A stretch of 27,362 nucleotides of DNA from a virus. Positions within the stretch are counted from its first letter, which is position 1. Each line of letters starts with the position of its first letter. Location of the stretch: positions 1-27,362 of the IMG/VR virus record IMGVR_UViG_3300020473_000105, one strand, 5' to 3'. Under the pieces are notes generated by a model that had not been told where the DNA came from, searched no databases, and was given only the letters and a program-made list of their open reading frames with translations. A program made the translations under genes and the position numbers. Of the stretch, positions 15,117 through 22,615 are shown piece after piece.

Positions 15117-15446
15117 TTAGTCGGTTTTGTCAGGGTAGGGTGTTGGTCTACCTAGCGCTTTATAAAGCGCCGTCCCTATAAGTCCTGTCTCAGTGTGTTC
15201 TAAGTTACCATTCTCATTTGTAAAGCAAGTACCTTTAGGTAGATAATGTCGCTTAAAACGATTGTGCCACTGTCCTGTGTACTTAGTAGGACTGCCGTCT
15301 TTATACGTAAAAGGCGCACACATACAACACAACGCCTCACCGTCTTTAACATCGCTAAAGAATCGTGAGTTTCTATGGCGGCTATTATAAACACCCAGTG
15401 CGGAGTTTTCCGCCACACCACACTGGTCACATTGAAAGACAGCCAC
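15117..15446 (-). CDS. Small zinc-binding protein, 109 aa
   Basis: Two Cys pairs, CDQCG (6-9) and CCMC (40-43), about 30 residues apart suggest one zinc ribbon. A characteristic stretch follows: YKDGSPTKYTGQWHNRFKRH, then LPKGTC and NGNLEH. I recall this type as a recurrent phage protein of unknown function. GTG start at 15446, one base after the dTMP kinase stop, so it is translated in the same operon. Possible roles are nucleic-acid binding or protein contacts; none can be assigned from sequence. Confidence 0.7.
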   Translation of the reverse strand: MAVFQCDQCGVAENSALGVYNSRHRNSRFFSDVKDGEALCCMCAPFTYKDGSPTKYTGQWHNRFKRHYLPKGTCFTNENGNLEHTETGLIGTALYKALGRPTPYPDKTD

Positions 15447-15447
15447 G

Positions 15448-16092
15448 TTAGATCAACTCGTTTACACTAAAGATAACATCATCGTAAACATCTTTAGGTG
15501 ACTGATTTGCATTGATGGTTAGCGTATGCGCACTTGCTGGCTTTAAGCTATTATACGTTGCCACGGTAGCGTTGTAACGTCCCGCCCATTGATTAAATAC
15601 TTCAATAGGTTGATCATCATTTTTATCCGCTACCTGACCTCGCCCCTCACCATACATGCAACGATTCTTCGCCACATGAGGATCTACATTTAAATAGATA
15701 AGAAAATCAGGAATAGCATACTCATCAAGTATCTCAGCGATCAATTCATTGAGAGGATGTGTGTTATAATAGTCGTGTTGGTATACAATAGTAGATAACC
15801 AATAACGATCTAACACAATCCATGTACCTTTAGCCAGTAGTGGTTTAATTATCTCTTCTAACAGACAACGACGTGATAACCACAATAGCTCAGATTGAGT
15901 CTGCGCTGAGATATTACTATCAGGGTGTTTGATCAACGTACGAACGGCTTCACCGATGTCAGTATCGCCGGGTTCACGATAGTTATTAACGTCTACACCA
16001 TGAACCTCGCGAAGCCAACTTACCAGTCGTTCTACTACCGTTGTCTTACCCGCACCTTCAATCCCTTCTACAACAATAAGTTTACCTGACAT
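15448..16092 (-). CDS. tmk: dTMP kinase (thymidylate kinase)
   Basis: A 214-aa nucleoside monophosphate kinase that phosphorylates dTMP to dTDP with ATP. P-loop GIEGAGKTT (residues 10-18), substrate segment YREPGDTDIGEAVR (38-51), DRYWLSTIVYQ (95-105) with the DRY motif typical of thymidylate kinases, and a LID-like GEGRGQVADKND. Length is normal for the family. ATG 16092 is chosen: it has AAAGGTG upstream and lies one base after the dUTPase stop; an in-frame extension to 16134 would disrupt the typical N-terminus. It acts after dUTPase, which supplies dUMP for thymidylate synthesis. No thymidylate synthase lies in the window. Confidence 0.92.
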   Translation of the reverse strand: MSGKLIVVEGIEGAGKTTVVERLVSWLREVHGVDVNNYREPGDTDIGEAVRTLIKHPDSNISAQTQSELLWLSRRCLLEEIIKPLLAKGTWIVLDRYWLSTIVYQHDYYNTHPLNELIAEILDEYAIPDFLIYLNVDPHVAKNRCMYGEGRGQVADKNDDQPIEVFNQWAGRYNATVATYNSLKPASAHTLTINANQSPKDVYDDVIFSVNELI

Positions 16093-16093
16093 A

Positions 16094-16816
16094 TTACACC
16101 TTTGAATAAATGAGATGGTTTGCCCACGCTGCATCTAATGCGTCATGAATATAGTCCGCTACTTTATCGCTGGGAATATTCAAATCAATAGCGGCTAATA
16201 CCGTAATTTCTAAGATGGCATTATCAGCAGTAGATTCACCAGTGCTAGAAACGCACCAGTTGCGACAATAAGTACCTTCTTTATCACCATGCTGTTGTCT
16301 GAAATGATTAAGTTGATTTTTACCAATATACCATGTATACAACGCTTCAAAACTTAGTCCTAAATCTTCCATGATACGCATGAAGTAAGTGATGTCGGGC
16401 TCACGAAATTCAATGGTATCGTTAATAAAACGCTCTACATCAACACATAGCTCTTCCACACCCTCTGGAAAGGTTAACGGCTTCCCAAACGGTCCTTCAT
16501 TTAAGATACTATCCGCTAGAACAATAGCAACATCTTGAAATGACTCTTCTTCGTCGCGGCGTTGTAAAAGATGCGATAGGTAGAAATGCCAAATATCGAC
16601 AACTTCCAACTGTGCCTGCTTAACGCTAACCTTGCCTTTCTTCCACCATTCCCAGTCAACCCATTCGGTAACGAGCTCAGACGCCTCTGTCCACATCGCA
16701 CGGTACCAGGGGCGTTCTAAACTTACCCAATCTTCCGTTTTATTCATCACTACATTAACATCGTGTTGTTTTTGAAGCATATCGGTTAAGGCGTTTATTA
16801 ATTGTACTTTATCCAT
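16094..16816 (-). CDS. All-alpha dUTPase (dimeric dUTPase family)
   Basis: A 240-aa enzyme of the all-alpha NTP pyrophosphatase superfamily that hydrolyses dUTP to dUMP and PPi. Metal-binding pairs TEASELVTEW (Glu44, Glu47) and QAQLEVVDIWHF (Glu71, Asp74) match the ExxE...ExxD pattern. The C-terminal signature YIGKNQLNHFRQQHGDKEG with YCRNW is diagnostic of dimeric dUTPases. ATG 16816 with AAGGATA upstream is preferred over in-frame 16873. It overlaps the preceding zinc-ribbon gene by 8 bases and is one base from tmk. Keeps uracil out of phage DNA and feeds dTMP synthesis. Confidence 0.9.
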   Translation of the reverse strand: MDKVQLINALTDMLQKQHDVNVVMNKTEDWVSLERPWYRAMWTEASELVTEWVDWEWWKKGKVSVKQAQLEVVDIWHFYLSHLLQRRDEEESFQDVAIVLADSILNEGPFGKPLTFPEGVEELCVDVERFINDTIEFREPDITYFMRIMEDLGLSFEALYTWYIGKNQLNHFRQQHGDKEGTYCRNWCVSSTGESTADNAILEITVLAAIDLNIPSDKVADYIHDALDAAWANHLIYSKV

Positions 16817-17087
16817 TATCTTTATCCTTGTTAGGTAAAATGTAATCGTTAATTTGATCAATTGAAAATCCATTTGGATCAGTCGACCATATTACTTGGG
16901 AGATATCAACGTTGAACGTATAGTCTTTACCACATACGCTACATTGATGAGGTACTTTCTTATTTTCAACCCCACCCCACCATTCTGTAACGTTTGCACT
17001 TTCTCTAAGAGACTTTACCGGACTACCACAAACATCACAGTCGTAGGCAATTTGAAAGGGAGTAAGGATCACTTGTCTAGCGGGCAT
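16809..17087 (-). CDS. Small zinc-ribbon protein, 92 aa
   Basis: Four Cys in two CxxC knuckles, CDVCG (17-20) and CSVCG (49-52), with NVTEWWGGVENKK between, form a likely zinc ribbon. The C-terminus is acidic and polar. ATG 17087 (MPARQVILTPFQ) is chosen because TGGAG lies eight bases upstream; the longer in-frame reading from 17162 would lie inside the DHFR gene. It overlaps DHFR by 11 bases and dUTPase by 8. Not recognised as a named family; being inserted between two nucleotide enzymes suggests co-expression but not necessarily a metabolic role. Confidence 0.75.
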   Translation of the reverse strand: MPARQVILTPFQIAYDCDVCGSPVKSLRESANVTEWWGGVENKKVPHQCSVCGKDYTFNVDISQVIWSTDPNGFSIDQINDYILPNKDKDNG

Positions 17088-17661
17088 AACGACGCTCCAG
17101 TGTAGTACGCATATCAGTATCAGGATTTTCTGTATCAACAAAGTGAAGAATCTGAAACCCAACGCCTGGGCTCTTAGATTTCTCTAATTCACTGATTTTT
17201 TCAATACAGTAATTATCAAGAAGAGAGGTGTCAAAGAACGTATCACAGTCGAAATGCGATACTTTAGCATGAGATATACGCGTAACAATATAACGGTCAA
17301 CCCAGCGATGCATGGTTTTATAGATCTCAGCCCCACCGCAGATGAATATCTTAGTACGCTTTCCACCTGTATCAATAGCGTCCGCTAGGGCTCTAGCCGT
17401 CCACATGGCATTTTCAGGACTTGAGGCAACAATAACACCCTGTGCATTTAATCGCATGTCTCTAGTAAGAACAATAGTAACACGCCCCGGCAAAGACTTC
17501 CCTATGCTTTCAAAGGTTTTACGACCCATAATGACAATTTGTTTATAGGTCGTTTCTTTGAAATGTTTAAAGTCTTCCGGACAGTACCAAGGAATGGCAT
17601 TATCACGCCCTATTCCCCAGTTGGCATCACAAGCCAATATACCGATAGCGCTATCATACAT
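17077..17661 (-). CDS. Dihydrofolate reductase
   Basis: A 194-aa DHFR reducing dihydrofolate to tetrahydrofolate with NADPH. Visible motifs: GIGRDNAIPW (16-25), catalytic acid in CPEDFKHFKETT (Asp30), the NADPH segment IMGRKTFESIGKSLPGR (44-60) followed by VTIVLTRD, CGGAEIY (108-114), and DTFFD (140-144). Length matches phage T4-type DHFR. ATG 17661 has GGAGAAAGG upstream and overlaps the preceding gene by 8 bases. It supports dTMP synthesis, which consumes folate, together with dUTPase and tmk. As a phage enzyme it need not confer trimethoprim resistance; I would not call it a resistance gene. Confidence 0.95.
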   Translation of the reverse strand: MYDSAIGILACDANWGIGRDNAIPWYCPEDFKHFKETTYKQIVIMGRKTFESIGKSLPGRVTIVLTRDMRLNAQGVIVASSPENAMWTARALADAIDTGGKRTKIFICGGAEIYKTMHRWVDRYIVTRISHAKVSHFDCDTFFDTSLLDNYCIEKISELEKSKSPGVGFQILHFVDTENPDTDMRTTLERRYAR

Positions 17662-17935
17662 TGCCTTTCTCCTTAATAGCGGTTAGTAACTCTCTAACAA
17701 TAATCTCACCCTTTGCTAGATGGGATTTTAAAGCTGTCACGCATTCTTCAGGGGTGTTGAAGAACCGCTCCTCACCTACTGTAGCGTTTGATGGCGGATA
17801 ACGCCAACCTCTAGTCAGACCATGTTTAACCTGTGCGCTACGTAATCTAACTAGAACGTCATCAGTTGCTCTAACAACGGTATTGAATGTATCGTCGTGT
17901 AGATCTTCAACGTTAACCGGATTATAGCTACTCAT
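17654..17935 (-). CDS. Hypothetical protein, 93 aa
   Basis: Not recognised. A soluble, helical small protein (MSSYNPVNVEDLHDDTFNTV start, ALKSHLAKGEIIVRELLTAI end). No Cys cluster or membrane segment. ATG 17935 overlaps the stop of the upstream gene (ATGA) and its end overlaps DHFR by 8 bases, so it is firmly part of the nucleotide-metabolism operon. Confidence 0.7.
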   Translation of the reverse strand: MSSYNPVNVEDLHDDTFNTVVRATDDVLVRLRSAQVKHGLTRGWRYPPSNATVGEERFFNTPEECVTALKSHLAKGEIIVRELLTAIKEKGNV

Positions 17936-18297
17936 TTCAATTCTCCAATATATTTAAAGGGAATATCGTAGTTGTTACAAATCTTTTCAAACATCTCAAT
18001 AAGTAGATGTCGATGGCAGAAGTCACCATCCTTGCAATAACAACCAAACGCTACCTGCTCGTGTTTACTCATCGCTTCAAATAAGTTACGATAACGTCGA
18101 TACCGCAGACGCATGAGTGTTTTAAACTTTTCAGTGTATTGTGCTTCTGTAATCTCACCTTGTTTATAGGCCATCAATAAAGCCCATGTGGGGGCTAGCC
18201 AGCGGTAGCCGCTTTTAACAGAACTATTTATAAGCAGTATATGCTCGTGTTCTGGGTTATCTTCAGCCTTACCAATTTGATATGTATAACACTGCAT
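17932..18297 (-). CDS. DUF488-like Cys-rich protein, 121 aa
   Basis: First gene of the operon, ATG 18297 with a strong GAGGAG site. The C-terminal part carries GCYCKDGDFCHRHLLIE (Cys86, Cys88, Cys94, His95-Arg96-His97), the signature seen in DUF488-type and related phage proteins. The middle is a basic helical region (FKTLMRLRYRRYRNLFEAM). The function of this family is not established; the CxC...CHR cluster could bind a metal or take part in redox chemistry. Its position at the head of a DHFR/dUTPase/tmk operon suggests a link with early nucleotide metabolism, by inference only. Confidence 0.65.
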   Translation of the reverse strand: MQCYTYQIGKAEDNPEHEHILLINSSVKSGYRWLAPTWALLMAYKQGEITEAQYTEKFKTLMRLRYRRYRNLFEAMSKHEQVAFGCYCKDGDFCHRHLLIEMFEKICNNYDIPFKYIGELK

Positions 18298-18341
18298 GAT
18301 GAATCTCCTCTATAGGTTTCATCATCCACGTTAGAGTTAAC

Positions 18342-18372
18342 ACGGCATAAAGCCAGGGACGCTGCCCTGACT
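18342..18372 (-). terminator. Tailed terminator (hairpin + TTTATGCCGT)
   Basis: On the minus strand: 8-bp stem AGTCAGGG / CCCTGGCT (one wobble, + positions 18365-18372 and 18351-18358), 6-base loop, then TTTATGCCGT (18351-18342). It ends the resolvase/virion unit (last stop at 18376). Only three Ts. It separates that unit from the nucleotide operon, whose first gene begins at 18297. Confidence 0.8.
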
Positions 18373-18375
18373 CGT

Positions 18376-18774
18376 TCAACTACCTACACGTGGTCTACCC
18401 GCAGGACCTTGATCAGGGCTAATGGTCTCCAAGAGATTACGTGACTCGTTGTTAATGCGTTTGATACGTATCAGTAAATCAATAATCTGTCGACTGTTTA
18501 ATTTAAGAGATTGGGCAGCCAGGCTTTTATCCTTTTCGATATATTCCTGTTTTTCATTCATCTCTGCAATTAACTGATCAACGATGTCCTCAAGGGGTAT
18601 GCCGTCAGGATTCGTTCGAGACATGAGGATAGGGGTCGTACCCATAGCGCCCGTCTTCCTAGTTACATGTGTTAACTGCGCCATTGGATCGACTTTAGCT
18701 TGAATGATCTTTTCTATATCTCCTAGCGTTTCATGTCCGACGTTTGTGGGTGTAACTAAAAAGAATGTTGCCAT
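18376..18774 (-). CDS. Hypothetical protein, 132 aa
   Basis: Not recognised. A helical charged protein: an N-terminal MATFFLVTPTNVGHETLGDI strand/helix, and a coiled-coil-like centre (QLIAEMNEKQEYIEKDKSLA, LLIRIKRINNESRNLLETI), then a Gly/Pro-rich end. ATG 18774 overlaps the RuvC stop as TGATG and has GAGG upstream, so the two are translationally coupled; a GTG one codon upstream is less likely. Last gene before the tailed terminator. Coupling to the resolvase suggests a recombination or packaging accessory role, but nothing in the sequence proves it. Confidence 0.7.
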   Translation of the reverse strand: MATFFLVTPTNVGHETLGDIEKIIQAKVDPMAQLTHVTRKTGAMGTTPILMSRTNPDGIPLEDIVDQLIAEMNEKQEYIEKDKSLAAQSLKLNSRQIIDLLIRIKRINNESRNLLETISPDQGPAGRPRVGS

Positions 18775-19349
18775 CACGACCTCTTTATATAAGGACCAAA
18801 TTGGAATTCATAAAGCCAGTAAGCTACAGCTACCGCATCAACGCTGTGCTCATCTAGCTCCTCAGGGTTTACATCTCGTTCCCAACTAATATCATCTTTT
18901 GCAATAAGTGCCTTTTGCATGTCATCTTTATCTTTACTGGAGCCTGACACACCAAGTGCGTTCTTAACACTCTTAGGGTCAATTTCATTAAGTTTCAATG
19001 AGAAATCATGGGCGAGTAATGCTTGATTAACAATACACACACATTCTTTTAATGCACCATACGCTGCAGGGAAGCGTCCTAAGAAAGGTGTTTCAATTGC
19101 AACGGCATGTGGGTCCCATTGATCGAAGATATGCAAAATTGCATTATAGTGACCGTGTAGTTTAGCTACTCTATCACCATGCACTTTGGCAATATGAGCG
19201 TATCGCTTAACATGGTCTTTACCTTTTAGTGTGAAAGACTGGGCGCAGATGACTTTATGGGTTCTAATGTCCACCTCTAAGATACCTACACCCATGTTAT
19301 CAACACTAGGGTCAAAGCCGATGATGCGAAAAGTGTTTACACCGAACAT
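18774..19349 (-). CDS. RuvC-like Holliday-junction resolvase
   Basis: A 191-aa protein with the RNase-H-fold pattern of RuvC: strand and first acid IIGFDPSVDNMGVGIL (Asp13), second acid AVAIETPFLG (Glu86), and C-terminal cluster DEHSVDAVAVAYWL (Asp166/Glu167, Asp171) where RuvC keeps its last two acids. Length is close to bacterial RuvC. It likely cuts branched DNA such as Holliday junctions during replication, recombination or before packaging. ATG 19349 with AGGTTAG upstream. It sits two bases after the upstream 100-aa gene and is coupled to the downstream 132-aa gene. Confidence 0.85.
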   Translation of the reverse strand: MFGVNTFRIIGFDPSVDNMGVGILEVDIRTHKVICAQSFTLKGKDHVKRYAHIAKVHGDRVAKLHGHYNAILHIFDQWDPHAVAIETPFLGRFPAAYGALKECVCIVNQALLAHDFSLKLNEIDPKSVKNALGVSGSSKDKDDMQKALIAKDDISWERDVNPEELDEHSVDAVAVAYWLYEFQFGPYIKRS

Positions 19350-19351
19350 AG

Positions 19352-19654
19352 CTAACCTAACCTGTTGTTATTGAGCTTGATTACAAGCATCTTTCTTTTA
19401 GCACGCTCAAGGCTATAAGAGGAGCGTTGGACTCCTCCCTCACCGGTTATCTCTAAGGGTAATGGTACATTAGAGATATAGAGCGCACCGCATTCCTTGC
19501 AGTGACATGGCCAGGCATGGCTACCATACAGTTTTTCCCGCGATGCTTCACTTATACTGGTAAGCGAAACTCTACCGCTACAGGTCTCTACTTCACACTT
19601 GTAATTAAGTGTGTGGGTAAAGGTACTTAACGTTTGTATATGGTCACTATGCAT
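19352..19654 (-). CDS. Small Cys-rich protein, 100 aa
   Basis: Cys at 20, 25, 50, 52 and 55 (CEVETC and CHCKEC) suggest a zinc-binding fold. The C-terminus is basic (SLERAKRKMLVIKLNNNRLG), compatible with nucleic-acid binding. ATG 19654 with GGTGATGG upstream; nine bases after the virion gene and two bases before RuvC. No family is recognised. It is the third small Cys-pair protein on this strand, but the three do not look alike outside the Cys pairs. Confidence 0.65.
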   Translation of the reverse strand: MHSDHIQTLSTFTHTLNYKCEVETCSGRVSLTSISEASREKLYGSHAWPCHCKECGALYISNVPLPLEITGEGGVQRSSYSLERAKRKMLVIKLNNNRLG

Positions 19655-19663
19655 GCCATCACC

Positions 19664-20497
19664 TTAGATTGACAGTGATTCAGTACCACCTAGGTTAAAC
19701 TCAAGCGTTAAGCTGTTATTTAACAACCATAACTGCTGATGCATGGTGATGTGTGTGTTAACCTGCGCGGCAATAACTTCGGCGTAAGTGAATGAACCAC
19801 CTTCGCTGTTAGTGGCACTGTGTGTGTAGTCCTGACCAGACACCAAGCCAATTTCAGACAACGTGGCGTATTCTTTCTCACCGTAGATGATTTTAGCAGC
19901 ATTAACAATCTCGTTGATAATGTCGCTAGTGAAGTTAAGCGTGATGCCCGCAGAGGCGGTTAGGTACTCACCGTCAGACACGTTAATACCTGTAGGCGAT
20001 ACTTCAGTTGGCGTTGGACTTAAGTCGCTCGAAGATGGCGTATATGGAACAGTCGATTGATCGCCGTCAGTAACGGTTACACGGTTGTAATCAATATCCA
20101 CGTTAGTGTTATCGATGCGCAGTAAGTAATAGGCGATGTAATTAACACCGTCAATAGTTTCTTCGCGACGCATACCGTAACGGGCACGCTGTGCTGCGGT
20201 AAGGTCATTATCTACCTCACGTAATACAAAGGGAAGGTGTTTAAATAACGCCGCGTCAGATGCTCTGTGGGTATTTAAACGCGTAAGCGATGCGCCGTCT
20301 GCGCCACTAGCGTTTCTATGACCACCACGACCGATTGCTAGGTACTGCATTACCGGATAGCCTTCGGTTGGATGGATGCCATCGAGGATACCAAACTTCT
20401 CATTCAGTGTGGTATTATCTACGATGTCGTAAGGAATACCTAAAACCTGTGCTGATTGAAGCGCACTGGCGTAGATAGTACGTGTTACATTAGTCAT
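19664..20497 (-). CDS. Probable virion structural protein, 277 aa
   Basis: A neutral, beta-rich protein with no signal or membrane segment and no enzyme motif. Recognisable stretches: GIHPTEGYPVMQYLAIGRGG, LPFVLREVDNDLTAAQRARY, a Ser/Thr/Pro-rich linker (VPYTPSSSDLSPTPTEVSPT) near residue 150-170, and a C-terminal domain (ITMHQQLWLLNNSLTLEFNL). ATG 20497 has AAAGGAAATAACAC upstream and overlaps the end of the 694-aa gene by 8 bases. Coupling to a large virion-type gene next to the portal suggests a baseplate, neck or tail protein. Exact function is unknown. Confidence 0.6.
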   Translation of the reverse strand: MTNVTRTIYASALQSAQVLGIPYDIVDNTTLNEKFGILDGIHPTEGYPVMQYLAIGRGGHRNASGADGASLTRLNTHRASDAALFKHLPFVLREVDNDLTAAQRARYGMRREETIDGVNYIAYYLLRIDNTNVDIDYNRVTVTDGDQSTVPYTPSSSDLSPTPTEVSPTGINVSDGEYLTASAGITLNFTSDIINEIVNAAKIIYGEKEYATLSEIGLVSGQDYTHSATNSEGGSFTYAEVIAAQVNTHITMHQQLWLLNNSLTLEFNLGGTESLSI

Positions 20498-22574
20498 GTG
20501 TTATTTCCTTTACGGCGACTTCAACGTTTGCAATGCGTATAGAACCTAAAGTCTTAGCACGAGTGTGAAGTGTTGCAGTATCTAATTGGTTAAGGGAGAA
20601 CTGTGCATACGATTGGCTTGTGTCATTTAACCTTAACACGCCAGGTTCGATATCGATAGAGCCCATGTTTGCATGTAAAGATGCGTCTTTAACACGCAGC
20701 GTAGAATCGTAGTCACCGTCGTTATGTGAGCCAGAGATATCCAATTCAGAAATCTTGAATCGGTTAGTGTCAACGCTAAATGCATTTTGACCTAATAACG
20801 TAGGAACAACGTTAATATCATAGCTGGTTAGTTGATTAAGGATAGACACAAGGGCATTTTGAATACTCTCAGCAGTTGTGTCAGTAGAAGCATCGCTACC
20901 TGTGGATGTTTCTACAATAATATCCATAAATGCTTGTGCATCTGTAATGCTAATTTCTTCAACGTCAATATCGTTAACAAACAACCATTGGTCGTAAGTT
21001 GCTATATTGCTAAGTGTGATAGTCTTAGATTCAGTTAAGCGATTAAACAGGATACGAAGTTCTGCCTTCTCTTCAATCTTACTGGCTAAATTAGAAGCCG
21101 TTAGAATAGAAGCAAGTACCGTATAGACACCGTGAACATGCTCAAAGAAGCCTTCCGCGTTAATAATGTTAGACGTGGTAGGCAAGCTTAAGAACAAATC
21201 ACGATACGGTTCTACATATTTAGGATTTAATCCCTCAGTGAATGCATCCCAATCTTGTATTACTGGTTCTACTGTTAAGAACGTAGTAAAGGTAGGGATT
21301 TCATCTAACGTCACACCCAGCGTGCGGTTATACAGATACATGTACAAGATAAACGCATCGGCTGCACTTATTTGAAGTATGTTACCACTATGTGGGTTAA
21401 CTAATGTTACATTACCGCTATAAACGTTGATGTTAGACAGATAAACCCAATGCTCAAGTAGTAGTTGATTAATATTAACAGCTTCAAAGCTATCGTTGAT
21501 CTCTACTACTGATTCTACCACTTTAGTTAAGACACGGTCTCTACCTGAGCGCTGCATCTTTAACACCCACTCATCGGTAAGCTCCTCTGCATTAAGCCCA
21601 TTATCAGGTGCAAAGTTACGAACCAATTCAGTCAATTCATCAGGTGTATAGATTTGTATTGCATCAACGCTAACTAGAGAGTCGTTAAGTGGATAACGAA
21701 TAACGTCAATCTCTGGACGTATTGAATCAGGCAAGCTGTCCGTACGATGACGTAAGTCGTAAGCGTATAGAGGTAGACCACGTTTGGTTAATAGATTTTC
21801 AATTAACAGCCTAAACGTTGATGTTTTCCCTGAGTTCTTATAGATGTATCGAATGTTCCTATATAGGAACAGAGCCTGTGCCGTATTCAGGCTATCACGA
21901 TAACCACTTAACCCACCATGACTTGCTAGGTAGGTCCATACATGATAGCTATGGGCCTTGTATGTCTTAGCGTTGTCTAACCGTATGTTAATAATAGCGT
22001 TAGGTAAGTGACTAAACATCACACCCATGGTGCTTGCTAGATACAGGTCATCGCTTAACGTGTAATCGTTAATATGCCAACGTAGCATGTGGCGATATAT
22101 CCAATTCTGTATACGGCTAATTAAATCAGCCTCGTTGATCTCAACAAGGTCATCGTTATAAAAAAGAATATCCCAATCGGAAGCGGCAATAGCCGTACCC
22201 ATATCAACCGGATTAACAATACCACGGATTAACGTTTCTTGATCAGGGTAGCGGGCAAGCAAAGACAGATACGCATCGCTATTAAAGGTATACGCTTTCG
22301 CCGTAGAGCGGTGTATCTCTAAACTCTCTCGAGTGAATGCTATGACCTCTAAAGTATCAAGTGATGTTACCGTCATCGGTTCGTCAAAAGGATGGTATTG
22401 ACCGCTTAAATTTAAATAATATTTCCATGTACTCGGGTCCGTTTCATCAACTTCTACCCCAAGCAGGTTAAGTTCTGCATTTATAGCAGATGCGACTTCG
22501 CTGGATTTTAAAATAATCGAACGGGCTAGATTAATACAGCTTTGTCGATAAAGATCGTAGGTAGAGTCAGACAT
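20490..22574 (-). CDS. Large probable virion (baseplate-type) protein, 694 aa
   Basis: Not assigned to a named family. A long acidic soluble protein, mainly helical in the first ~500 residues (SCINLARSIILKSSEVASAI, LLARYPDQETLIRGIV, YGSGKTSTFRLLIENLL-like GKTSTFR near residue 255 is not a full P-loop), then a beta-rich C-terminus with SIDIEPGVLRLNDTSQSYAQ. ATG 22574 has only a GAAG upstream. It heads a minus-strand unit and is divergently placed 41 bp from the portal candidate. Size, neighbours and lack of enzymatic motifs favour a baseplate, wedge or tail structural protein in a contractile-tail phage; this is inference. Confidence 0.55.
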   Translation of the reverse strand: MSDSTYDLYRQSCINLARSIILKSSEVASAINAELNLLGVEVDETDPSTWKYYLNLSGQYHPFDEPMTVTSLDTLEVIAFTRESLEIHRSTAKAYTFNSDAYLSLLARYPDQETLIRGIVNPVDMGTAIAASDWDILFYNDDLVEINEADLISRIQNWIYRHMLRWHINDYTLSDDLYLASTMGVMFSHLPNAIINIRLDNAKTYKAHSYHVWTYLASHGGLSGYRDSLNTAQALFLYRNIRYIYKNSGKTSTFRLLIENLLTKRGLPLYAYDLRHRTDSLPDSIRPEIDVIRYPLNDSLVSVDAIQIYTPDELTELVRNFAPDNGLNAEELTDEWVLKMQRSGRDRVLTKVVESVVEINDSFEAVNINQLLLEHWVYLSNINVYSGNVTLVNPHSGNILQISAADAFILYMYLYNRTLGVTLDEIPTFTTFLTVEPVIQDWDAFTEGLNPKYVEPYRDLFLSLPTTSNIINAEGFFEHVHGVYTVLASILTASNLASKIEEKAELRILFNRLTESKTITLSNIATYDQWLFVNDIDVEEISITDAQAFMDIIVETSTGSDASTDTTAESIQNALVSILNQLTSYDINVVPTLLGQNAFSVDTNRFKISELDISGSHNDGDYDSTLRVKDASLHANMGSIDIEPGVLRLNDTSQSYAQFSLNQLDTATLHTRAKTLGSIRIANVEVAVKEITHD

Positions 22575-22615
22575 ATTGTACTTCGCTCTTTATTACAGTT
22601 ATAGGTAATTACACA
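22575..22615. promoter_or_regulatory. 41-bp divergent start region
   Basis: Only 41 bp separate the starts of the 694-aa virion gene (minus) and the portal candidate (plus). It holds AGGTAA for the portal gene and GAAG for the minus gene. Back-to-back promoters must overlap here or lie inside the coding sequences. No clear host-type or T4-type late consensus can be read. Confidence 0.45.

Noticed and set aside
17077-17661. DHFR as a trimethoprim-resistance gene
   Set aside because: Context is a phage nucleotide operon and the sequence pattern is an ordinary phage DHFR; nothing shows resistance.
18598-18605. TATGCCGT on the plus strand inside the 132-aa minus-strand gene
   Set aside because: No hairpin next to it, and it lies antisense to coding sequence; chance match.
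21780-22100. GKTSTFR in the 694-aa protein as a nucleotide-binding P-loop
   Set aside because: The Walker A spacing GxxxxGK is missing (context KNSGKTSTFR) and there is no Walker B; likely chance.
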